From an archaeon MnTg01 (GTDB taxonomy: Archaea > Thermoproteota > Nitrososphaeria > Nitrososphaerales > Nitrosopumilaceae), in NCBI GenBank assembly GCA_008974855.1, contig BFAR01000089.1:1-7895 (forward strand): a DNA stretch of 7,895 bases. Reading direction: 5' to 3'. The notes beneath the pieces were generated by a model. It saw only the letters and a list, made by a program, of their open reading frames with translations, was not told the DNA's origin and ran no database searches. Positions within the stretch are counted from its first letter, which is position 1. Each line of letters starts with the position of its first letter. Both the position numbers and the translations under genes were made by a program. Positions 1-5,075 of this stretch are shown here, in pieces.

Positions 1-266
1 AAATGCAAATTCCAATTGCCCTTGCTGAAACTATTGGAGGAATTCTTTTGATTGTAGGGGTTTTATCAAGAATTTCTTCTTCTCTGTTAGCAATTATTAT
101 GCTAGGCGCAATATTCCATGTAAAGGGCGCATCAAGTTTTACCGGGAAGGGAGCGTATGAATATGATTTACTCATTCTAGCAGCATGTCTAGTCATCATA
201 GTTGCAGGGCCTGGCCGGGTTTCAATAGCACACGTGATCAAAAAGCTACCAAGATTTTTGCATTAA
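1..266 (+). CDS. DoxX-family integral membrane protein, 5'-truncated by the window edge
   Basis: The reading frame is open from the window edge to a TAA at 264-266. The first visible Met, at base 3, is probably internal, because DoxX proteins usually have about 120-150 residues and four transmembrane helices, whereas only 87 residues and about three hydrophobic segments are visible here. From that Met, the segments are about residues 5-22 (AETIGGILLIVGVLSR), 25-40 and 54-70 (LLILAACLVIIVAGPG). The E-x-I-G-G-x-L-L-x-x-G motif followed by a short polar loop and a second helix is the typical DoxX/DoxD-like pattern. The family sits in the cytoplasmic membrane. Some members are linked to thiosulfate:quinone oxidoreductase or other redox functions, but for this stand-alone copy the function is unknown. 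It converges on the M20 peptidase gene with a ten-base gap, so it belongs to a different transcription unit from everything else here. Confidence 0.75.
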   Translation, partial: MQIPIALAETIGGILLIVGVLSRISSSLLAIIMLGAIFHVKGASSFTGKGAYEYDLLILAACLVIIVAGPGRVSIAHVIKKLPRFLH

Positions 267-285
267 TTTTAAATTATTATTTTCC
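264..285. terminator. Candidate bidirectional A/T-rich termination zone between convergent genes
   Basis: The doxX stop (264-266) and the M20 peptidase stop (277-279) face each other. The sequence between is almost pure A/T and contains the perfect 11-base palindrome AATTTTAAATT at 265-275, with short T-runs on both strands. Archaeal termination mostly needs T-rich tracts rather than stable hairpins, so this is a plausible shared end point. The palindrome is too tight to form a real hairpin. The call rests on context only. Confidence 0.25.
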
Positions 286-1629
286 AAATTTTTCAAGAAT
301 TTGACAAATACATTTGGTAGTTTTTTTCAATAAATCTATTCTTGTAAATTCGTTAGGAGAATGAATTTTAGAAAAAATATAAGTACTTCCTATAGAAATG
401 CAAGGAGCTTTCAAGTACTTTACAAACGAATGCATTGGTCCAGTACCTGCATTTGAGACATTTAAAATGGATGTTCCAAAAATTTCGTCAGCCGATGATT
501 TTACATTTGCTACAAATGGTTCATTAGGATCAGTTCTTGCTGCGGCCTCACCATGATACACTTTGATTTTAATGTCTCCAAATCCCTTTCTTTTTAAATG
601 CTTTTTTAGTCGTTCAATTTGTTTTTTAGGATTCATTTTTGGAACTAGTCTAAAATCAATTTTGATTAATGCCTTAGAAGGTAAAACAGTTTTTGCACCT
701 GTACCAACATATCCAGAAACCATTCCAGCAATATTACAAGTGGGACTACCAGCCAACGCCTTTTTGAGTTCTAGTCCTCTTTTTTTTCCTACAAAATCCT
801 TGATTCCAAATTCTTTTTTAAAAGAGTTTTCATCTATTGGTTCTGCCATAAGAAGTTCAATGTCTTTTTTTGAAAAAGGTTTGACTTCTTTGTACCAGTC
901 TTTAATTAGAATTCGTCCTGAAGAATCACGTAACGAGCTTACAGCTTCAATTAATCTCCAAGCTGGATTTTTAATTATTACTGCAAGACTAGAGTGTGCA
1001 TCAATTTTTGATTCTTCCTTAATTAATTCAACATAAAGTAACCCCTTCATCCCGAGACCCACAATGGGTCTGTTTTTAGAATCAACATATCCAAATTCCC
1101 AAATAACTCCATCACAGGAAAATTTTTTTTTGTATTTTTTTAAATATTTATCAATATTTGCACTTCCAGTTTCTTCTTCTCCTTCAATCAAAAATTTGAC
1201 ATTACATGGAACATCACTTTGGGTCTTCAAAAATGCTTCAACAGCTTTAATTCTAGTAATTAATTCACCCTTATCATCTGATGAACCACGACCAAAAATT
1301 TTATTTCCCATAATTTTTCCGCTAAAGGGATCATCGTCCCATAGCTCAAAAGGCTCAACAGGTTGGACGTCATAATGGTTATAGAATAAAATTGTCTTGT
1401 TGGGATTCATCTTTGATTTAACCTCTGCAAATACAACCGGAGCAACTCCCTTTTTTATTCGTAAAATCTCAGAATTGATTCCAGATTTTTTTAATATTTT
1501 TGAAACTAGTTTTGCACATTCCTCAATTCCCTCATTTTTTGCAGAAACACTTGGTTGACGGATTAAAGTTTGAAGTTCAGATATTAGCTCATTCAAATTA
1601 TTATCAACAAATTTGAATATCTTTTTCAA
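277..1629 (-). CDS. M20-family metallopeptidase (dipeptidase / ArgE-DapE-CNDP-like)
   Basis: This is a probable cytoplasmic di-zinc hydrolase acting on dipeptides or N-acyl amino acids; the exact substrate cannot be told from sequence. Numbering from the TTG at 1629 (450 residues), the metal-site motifs are all present. NHYDVQP gives H85 and catalytic D87. GRGSSDDKG gives bridging D118. EGEEETGS gives the general base E152 and ligand E153. E178 in IWEFG sits at the usual Asp/Glu ligand position, and H423 lies in KIHSPNE near the C-terminus. H212 (DAHSS) lies at the start of the inserted dimerisation domain. HYDVQP and SSDDKG resemble the carnosinase/CNDP branch (M20A/F-like). The length is normal. 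The gene follows nnrD. A GTG at 1638 would overlap the nnrD TGA as GTGA, but AGGTGATT at 1640-1633 is a good archaeal Shine-Dalgarno for the TTG four bases further on, so TTG is preferred. The two starts differ by three residues, and GTG remains possible. Confidence 0.9.
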   Translation of the reverse strand: MKKIFKFVDNNLNELISELQTLIRQPSVSAKNEGIEECAKLVSKILKKSGINSEILRIKKGVAPVVFAEVKSKMNPNKTILFYNHYDVQPVEPFELWDDDPFSGKIMGNKIFGRGSSDDKGELITRIKAVEAFLKTQSDVPCNVKFLIEGEEETGSANIDKYLKKYKKKFSCDGVIWEFGYVDSKNRPIVGLGMKGLLYVELIKEESKIDAHSSLAVIIKNPAWRLIEAVSSLRDSSGRILIKDWYKEVKPFSKKDIELLMAEPIDENSFKKEFGIKDFVGKKRGLELKKALAGSPTCNIAGMVSGYVGTGAKTVLPSKALIKIDFRLVPKMNPKKQIERLKKHLKRKGFGDIKIKVYHGEAAARTDPNEPFVANVKSSADEIFGTSILNVSNAGTGPMHSFVKYLKAPCISIGSTYIFSKIHSPNEFTRIDLLKKTTKCICQILEKFGK

Positions 1630-1632
1630 GAT

Positions 1633-1640
1633 AATCACCT
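1633..1640 (-). promoter_or_regulatory. Shine-Dalgarno AGGTGATT for the M20 peptidase, overlapping the nnrD stop
   Basis: On the minus strand, AGGTGATT matches the archaeal anti-SD (16S 3' end AUCACCUCC). It contains the last Arg codon and TGA stop of nnrD and ends four bases before the TTG at 1629. This predicts that the M20 gene is translated by ribosomes finishing nnrD. The same GTGATTATC string precedes the response-regulator ATG at 4631. Confidence 0.55.
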
Positions 1641-2498
1641 AATACGATCAAATGGTTTGAGAATAGTGGGTAACACATCGATTAGATCTGTTGCAGTCAT
1701 ATGCAATCCTAGTTTTCGTTGAACCATTTTACCTGCAAGACCATTCACAAAGGCTGCTGCAGATGCAGATTCTAATGTATTTCTATTTCGTGCAAGAAAA
1801 GCTGCAGTAATTCCTGATAAAACATCGCCAGTTCCACCTACAGTCATAGCAGGAGTTTTTGTAGGATTAAGAAAAGTTTTCTTTCCATCAGAAATAATGT
1901 CAGTTGGACCTTTCAAAAGAATTGTAATCTGATGTTTTTTAGCGTTTTTTTCTACCATAGTAATTCTATCTTTTTGAGAATTTGGAGGTACTTCTCCAAA
2001 CAGTCTTTTGAATTCTCCTACGTGAGGAGTTACTACAACATTTTTGTTTGAAATCAAGGGAATAATTCCACTTACTAAAGCGCTTGCATCAAGAGAAAGC
2101 CTAACGTCACGATTTAAGAGAGGTTTGACCAAAGTCTGTAAGGATTCTAAATCCTTAACTGCCAAACCCATTCCAATTGTAGCTGAATCTAATCCATGGG
2201 GAATTTGTCCCAAAAGTTTGTTTGCAGCTCCTCGGGTAAGTTTTGAATCAACAAGTGGCAATACAATTAGATTTGGTGAAAGTGATCTTGTTGATTGTGC
2301 ATTTATTTTTGGAACACAAGTATAGACAAGATCAGCACCTGTCCGTAAAGCTGCCAAGGAAGATAGGATAGGAGCACCATGGTAGATGTAACTACCACCA
2401 ACAATTAGTACTGTGCCATTATCTCCTTTTCGTGATTTAATTTTTCTTTCAGGAATGAATTTCTTTACTAATTTTGATTGAATATTGATACCTGCCAA
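1635..2498 (-). CDS. nnrD: ADP/ATP-dependent NAD(P)H-hydrate dehydratase (stand-alone NnrD domain)
   Basis: This metabolite-repair enzyme dehydrates damaged S-NADHX/NADPHX back to NAD(P)H at the expense of ADP or ATP. It belongs to the ribokinase-like fold (YjeF C-terminal/carbohydrate kinase family). Visible motifs over 287 residues are: KGDNGTVLIVGGS near 24-36, the usual N-terminal nucleotide-binding signature; LDASAL at 136-141, where LDADAL is more usual; TPHVGEF at 157-163; LLKGPTDII at 194-202; and the catalytic GGTGD at 221-225, with D225 as the expected base. The N-terminal epimerase domain (NnrE/YjeF_N) fused in many bacterial and archaeal homologues is absent, so the epimerase must be encoded elsewhere or be missing. 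The start is a TTG at 2498. An in-frame TAA at 2516-2514 excludes a longer protein with an ATG, and a TATA-like box 23-32 nt upstream suggests a leaderless transcript. The gene ends in a tight junction with the M20 peptidase gene. Confidence 0.93.
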   Translation of the reverse strand: MAGINIQSKLVKKFIPERKIKSRKGDNGTVLIVGGSYIYHGAPILSSLAALRTGADLVYTCVPKINAQSTRSLSPNLIVLPLVDSKLTRGAANKLLGQIPHGLDSATIGMGLAVKDLESLQTLVKPLLNRDVRLSLDASALVSGIIPLISNKNVVVTPHVGEFKRLFGEVPPNSQKDRITMVEKNAKKHQITILLKGPTDIISDGKKTFLNPTKTPAMTVGGTGDVLSGITAAFLARNRNTLESASAAAFVNGLAGKMVQRKLGLHMTATDLIDVLPTILKPFDRIR

Positions 2499-2520
2499 CA
2501 GTCTTTTACTTTTTTAGATG

Positions 2521-2530
2521 AATAAATATT
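2521..2530 (-). promoter_or_regulatory. Candidate TATA box for the nnrD-M20 unit
   Basis: The minus strand reads AATATTTATT here, centred about 27 nt upstream of the nnrD TTG. That is the spacing expected of an archaeal TATA box when transcription starts at or next to the start codon. No Shine-Dalgarno is visible before the TTG, which fits a leaderless message. In this A/T-rich DNA such boxes also arise by chance. Confidence 0.4.
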
Positions 2531-2547
2531 CTCTTTACAAAAATTGT

Positions 2548-3078
2548 TTAGGAATTAGGACTTTTGGCGTTTTCTGCCTTTATCAGCTGTTCAATGGTTT
2601 TTAGAACTTCCATTGATTTTATTTCAACTTGTTCTGCCAACCAATCTCTTTCTATTTTAAGTTGTTTTTCTGTATCACTTAATTTTTTTAATGTGGTTTT
2701 AAGATTTTGATTTAGTTCTCCTGTACGTTTCTTTTCTTCTTCTAGTTGAATATTGGTTAATTTTAGATGATTTACTTTAGTCTCCAGAGCGGTTGTAAGT
2801 TCAGAGAGTACTTGGTCTTTTTGTTCTAGTTCTTTGATTTTATCATTGAGTAATGTAGAAAGATCTTCAAGCAAACGTTCTCTCTGAATTGCTTTTAATT
2901 TCACTAGATCTTCTGAAAAATTGAGTTTTTCTAAATCTTCTTTGGTGATAGGATCCAAAACTAAAGATAGATTTTTTTTCTCAATTTTTTCTTTTTCTTT
3001 AACTAAATTTTTGATTTTTTTATCTAAGGATGTACTATCTATTGTAGAAACTGCATTATCCAGTTTATAGGATGACAA
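2548..3078 (-). CDS. Coiled-coil protein of unknown function
   Basis: I do not recognise a family for this 176-residue, highly charged protein. It is soluble, with no signal peptide, membrane segment or cysteines. Residues about 15-40 form a Lys/Glu-rich helix, followed by a short linker (LDPITKEDLEKLNF, about 41-54). A long heptad-like coiled coil then runs from about 56 to 170, rich in Leu, Glu and Lys. The last part (about 130-168, LSDTEKQLKIERDWLAEQVE and onward) resembles the signalling helices that precede HisKA or PAS domains in histidine kinases, but no kinase or PAS domain is present. The start is a TTG at 3078. An in-frame TGA at 3087-3085 leaves no room for an upstream ATG, and there is no internal Met until about residue 156. 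It is separated from its neighbours by 49 and 102 nt and looks monocistronic. A cytoskeletal, scaffolding or signalling-adaptor role is possible, but none can be assigned. Confidence 0.7.
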   Translation of the reverse strand: MSSYKLDNAVSTIDSTSLDKKIKNLVKEKEKIEKKNLSLVLDPITKEDLEKLNFSEDLVKLKAIQRERLLEDLSTLLNDKIKELEQKDQVLSELTTALETKVNHLKLTNIQLEEEKKRTGELNQNLKTTLKKLSDTEKQLKIERDWLAEQVEIKSMEVLKTIEQLIKAENAKSPNS

Positions 3079-3100
3079 TTTTGCTCAAAATAAAATACTG

Positions 3101-3108
3101 TTTTAATT
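3101..3108 (-). promoter_or_regulatory. Candidate TATA box for the coiled-coil gene
   Basis: The minus strand reads AATTAAAA at -30 to -23 relative to the TTG at 3078. This is the leaderless archaeal promoter spacing and matches the arrangement upstream of nnrD. No Shine-Dalgarno is present before the TTG. Confidence 0.35.
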
Positions 3109-3149
3109 CGTATTAGGGTTTGTTTGTTTGAATCGTACAGACCTAGTTT

Positions 3150-3163
3150 GAGAAGAAAAGGAG
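3150..3163 (-). terminator. Candidate pyrimidine-rich terminator after trmI
   Basis: The minus strand reads CTCCTTTTCTTCTC about 20 nt past the trmI TGA, with no hairpin. Archaeal terminators are often such T-rich tracts. It lies in the 102-nt gap 3079-3180, which otherwise holds the putative promoter of the coiled-coil gene and a short GTTTGTTTG run. I see no RNA gene in this gap. Confidence 0.25.
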
Positions 3164-3180
3164 TCTTATTTTATAATTTT

Positions 3181-4008
3181 TCAAGTTTTTGATGGAGATT
3201 TATTGTTAATAGTTTTTTTTAGTTTTCCTCTTCCAAAAAATGCTTTTCTTGCATATGCAAGATAAGTAGTGTGACCAATTCCTTGAAATGAATGTCTTGT
3301 TTTGCCTTCTCTAGCTTCAATTGTACGTAAAATATGTTCGGTGCATTCAATATCAGTAAATTCATTTTGCACAAAAGCCGCAGTGAGTTTTTCAAGTTGG
3401 TTCATGGTTGGGCAGATAGCAAATATTCCGCCACTGCCTTTCAACATTTTTCTTGCTTGTTCAAGTACAGTCCAAGGATCTCCAAGATCAATTAATACAA
3501 GATCTGCGTTTGAAACGGGAACTTTTTTTGTTGTTTTAAGATCAAGTTTTTTCATTGTAACATATTTTATCAAACCTGCCTTTTCGATATTTTTTTTCGC
3601 TATTTTCATAAATTCCTCATTTACATCAAATGTGTAAACATGTCCACGAGGTTTTACAATTCCTGCAACAAACGATGTTAATGAACCACTACCGGTGCCT
3701 ATTTCGACTATTTTCTGGCCGCTTTGAATACCTGCTCTAGCTGCAATATATCCCAAATCTTTTGGATAAACAATTTGAGTACCATGACGAATTTTCATAA
3801 TAAAATCATGAATAGTTGGCTCAAGAAGATATACGTATTTGTCTTTGTTTGTGATTAATCTAGAGCCAAATTCTTTGCCAATTGCTTTAGAATGACTAAT
3901 TACACCTATGTGAGTATGTAGTTCCTTTTCCTTCGATATTTTGGCTAACCATTTTTTTGAATTATTAAAAAAAAATAAAACATATGAGTTATTCTTGATT
4001 TTATTCAT
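3181..4008 (-). CDS. trmI: tRNA (adenine-N1)-methyltransferase, TrmI family (m1A57/58)
   Basis: This SAM-dependent methyltransferase modifies adenine 58, and in some archaea also 57, in the tRNA T-loop; it works as a homotetramer in characterised members. The 275-residue length is typical. An N-terminal small beta domain (about 1-75) is followed by a Rossmann methyltransferase domain. SAM motif I is VEIGTGSGSLTS, around 96-107. Motif II is VYTFDVNEEF, with the acidic residue expected to bind ribose. The catalytic-region motif is DLVLIDLGDPWTVL, matching the family D-x-x-x-PW pattern. The C-terminal RHSFQGIGHTTYLAYARK matches the family-specific GHT-x-aromatic-L ending. The ATG at 4008 fits the known N-terminal boundary. 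No Shine-Dalgarno is seen; a weak TATA-like GTTATTAT lies at 4038-4031, again leaderless spacing. Gaps of about 100 nt on both sides suggest it is transcribed alone. Confidence 0.93.
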   Translation of the reverse strand: MNKIKNNSYVLFFFNNSKKWLAKISKEKELHTHIGVISHSKAIGKEFGSRLITNKDKYVYLLEPTIHDFIMKIRHGTQIVYPKDLGYIAARAGIQSGQKIVEIGTGSGSLTSFVAGIVKPRGHVYTFDVNEEFMKIAKKNIEKAGLIKYVTMKKLDLKTTKKVPVSNADLVLIDLGDPWTVLEQARKMLKGSGGIFAICPTMNQLEKLTAAFVQNEFTDIECTEHILRTIEAREGKTRHSFQGIGHTTYLAYARKAFFGRGKLKKTINNKSPSKT

Positions 4009-4030
4009 AGAGTATGCCTGAATATTTTAG

Positions 4031-4038
4031 ATAATAAC
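4031..4038 (-). promoter_or_regulatory. Weak candidate TATA box for trmI
   Basis: The minus strand reads GTTATTAT at -30 to -23 from the trmI ATG. The position is right for a leaderless message but the sequence is a weak match. It counts only because nnrD and the coiled-coil gene show A/T-rich boxes at the same distance. Confidence 0.25.
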
Positions 4039-4052
4039 GTACTGATTTATTC

Positions 4053-4067
4053 AATATTTGGAATATT
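4053..4067. repeat. Hyphenated palindrome AATATT-TGG-AATATT upstream of trmI
   Basis: A perfect 6-bp inverted repeat with a 3-bp spacer lies about 15-30 bp upstream of the putative trmI TATA box. It could be a regulator-binding site or part of the termination region of the upstream response-regulator gene. In very A/T-rich DNA it may be chance. Confidence 0.3.
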
Positions 4068-4077
4068 TTTATGAAGC

Positions 4078-4083
4078 AAAAAA
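4078..4083 (-). terminator. Oligo-T tract downstream of the REC protein gene
   Basis: The minus strand carries TTTTTT 24-29 nt beyond the stop codon at 4107-4109 of the response-regulator gene, in the context ATCATCTTTTTTGC. An uninterrupted T6 shortly after a stop is the usual archaeal intrinsic termination signal. No hairpin is required or seen. Confidence 0.35.
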
Positions 4084-4106
4084 GATGATGCTATGTTTTT
4101 TATGGT

Positions 4107-4631
4107 TTAGAAGGTTCGACCTTTTTGAATTTTATTTAATGCGTCAAGATAATCTCGAACCTGCGCATGGGTTGGCTCTAATTCTTTTAAATTTTGAATA
4201 TTTACATTTAATTTTTCTAATTCATGGTAAATTTCTTTATCTTCAATAGTATCTACTAGCGCTTGAAGCTCAAAAGGTTTTTGCATTAATTCTACAATTT
4301 TTTTTAGATTTTTAATAGATTCTTGAAGGGTGTTTTCTACATACGCAGAAGCAAAAATAATCCGTTGGTTTGGGACTATTGAAATAATTTCTTTAGCTGC
4401 CTCAAGTCCATTTTTTTTTGGCATTTGATAATCTAGAATTAAAGCATCAAAAGGAGAATCTGGACTAGAGTCTTCATCTTTTTCTTTAAACCATTTTTCG
4501 TATACTTTACGATAAGCTAAAAGACATTCTTCGCCATTAGTTGTAGTGATTACCTCATGGTTATTTTTTTCTAAAAATTCCTTGTATTGAGAAAGTAAGT
4601 CAGATTCATCTTCGGCGATTAAAATTTTCAT
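4107..4631 (-). CDS. REC-only response regulator with an acidic insertion and helical C-terminal tail
   Basis: This is a CheY-like receiver of 174 residues from the ATG at 4631, with no DNA-binding or enzymatic output domain. The acidic pocket is E7/D8 (MKILIAEDES), the phospho-acceptor is D67 (LILDYQMP), the switch Ser is S95 (FASAY), and the conserved Lys-Pro is K118/P119. The phospho-acceptor lies about 13 residues later than in a standard receiver (about 53-54). This is because of an insertion around 44-60 in the alpha2-beta3 region, rich in Lys, Asp, Glu and Ser. After the receiver (about 1-130), some 40 residues of predicted helix (KEIYHELEKL onward) form a tail of unknown role, perhaps dimerising. 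An in-frame GTG at 4640 would add MII, but GTGATT there is better read as the Shine-Dalgarno for the ATG. No histidine kinase is visible in the window, so it is an orphan here. A 51-nt gap separates it from the upstream response-regulator gene. Confidence 0.9.
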   Translation of the reverse strand: MKILIAEDESDLLSQYKEFLEKNNHEVITTTNGEECLLAYRKVYEKWFKEKDEDSSPDSPFDALILDYQMPKKNGLEAAKEIISIVPNQRIIFASAYVENTLQESIKNLKKIVELMQKPFELQALVDTIEDKEIYHELEKLNVNIQNLKELEPTHAQVRDYLDALNKIQKGRTF

Positions 4632-4634
4632 GAT

Positions 4635-4640
4635 AATCAC
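4635..4640 (-). promoter_or_regulatory. Shine-Dalgarno GTGATT that decides the start of the REC gene
   Basis: On the minus strand GTGATT-ATC-ATG precedes MKILIAEDES. GTGAT pairs with the archaeal 16S tail (AUCAC) and lies four bases from ATG, so the GTG in frame is probably not the start codon. A conserved receiver normally begins only a few residues before the acidic pair, which also favours the ATG. Confidence 0.5.
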
Positions 4641-4667
4641 ATATGAACCTACGATATAGTATTTAGG

Positions 4668-4682
4668 AATTTTTTATTATAT
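4668..4682 (-). promoter_or_regulatory. Possible promoter element for the second REC gene
   Basis: The minus strand reads ATATAATAAAAAATT directly after the preceding gene's stop and about 37-51 nt before the ATG at 4631. A TATA box here would give a leader of roughly 20 nt carrying the GTGATT ribosome binding site. A second TATA-like string, ACTATATC at 4660-4653, is closer. Which one is used cannot be decided from the sequence. Confidence 0.25.
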
Positions 4683-5075
4683 TTAGTTAGAAGGTGCAGT
4701 TGATAAAACTATGTTATCTTTGTTTACCTTTTCAATAGTTTCAATAACACTATCGATTTCGTATGGTTTGTAAATCATTGCAGAAGCTTTCAGATCAACC
4801 AATTTCTTTTCGGTGTCAGATGTTAAATCAGCTGTGACCATAATAATTTTAGCGTCTGGATCTATTTTTCGAATTCTTTCAAGACCATAGAACCCATCAT
4901 AGTCAGGCATCATAACGTCCAATAAGACAACGTCTGGTTTATGCTCTTTATACAAATCAACTGCAGTTCGTCCATCATATCCTCTTCCAAGAACTTTAAT
5001 GTCTTTGATAGCTAAATATTCACAAAAAACTTCTACAGTATCTCGGTCATCATCTACAACTATTACGCTAGTCAT
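4683..5075 (-). CDS. CheY-like single-domain response regulator
   Basis: This is a stand-alone receiver of 130 residues that would take a phosphoryl group from a histidine kinase not seen here. All core residues are present: acidic pocket D8-D10 (IVVDDDRD), phospho-acceptor D53 (LLDVMMPDYDG), switch T81 (MVTAD) and K103-P104 (YKPYE). The protein ends about ten residues after the last receiver helix, so there is no output domain. It must act by protein-protein contact or as a phosphate sink. The ATG at 5075 is chosen over longer in-frame starts (5090, 5141) because GGAGGAG lies six bases upstream and the receiver fold begins at residue 3. Its start overlaps the end of the zinc-finger gene by eight bases (ATGACTAG), which implies translational coupling and joint function. 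Confidence 0.93.
   Translation of the reverse strand: MTSVIVVDDDRDTVEVFCEYLAIKDIKVLGRGYDGRTAVDLYKEHKPDVVLLDVMMPDYDGFYGLERIRKIDPDAKIIMVTADLTSDTEKKLVDLKASAMIYKPYEIDSVIETIEKVNKDNIVLSTAPSN

Noticed and set aside
431..436. Suspected loss of the KMSKS loop in arginyl-tRNA synthetase (residue positions 431-436 of the protein, not bases)
   Set aside because: MSGRKG is a normal ArgRS version of this loop, and the family often lacks the canonical motif, so this is not a defect.
563..1036. Plus-strand open frame of 157 codons within the M20 peptidase gene
   Set aside because: It is fully antisense to a gene with intact catalytic motifs, its translation has no recognisable features, and it reflects antisense codon bias.
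3079..3180. Possible small RNA or tRNA-like sequence in the 102-nt gap (GATTCAAAC, GTTTGTTTG)
   Set aside because: No cloverleaf can be built, and no C/D or H/ACA box pair is visible. The gap is better explained by a terminator plus a promoter.
4111..4123. AAGGT-TCG-ACCTT inverted repeat followed by T5 on the plus strand, resembling a terminator
   Set aside because: No plus-strand gene ends here, and on the coding minus strand the T-run is on the wrong side. It lies inside the last codons of the REC gene and has only 5-bp arms.
4058..4249. Plus-strand open frame of 63 codons starting in the trmI/REC gap
   Set aside because: Most of it is antisense to the C-terminal part of the REC protein gene. 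There is no Shine-Dalgarno, and the A/T-rich gap easily gives a short hydrophobic reading.
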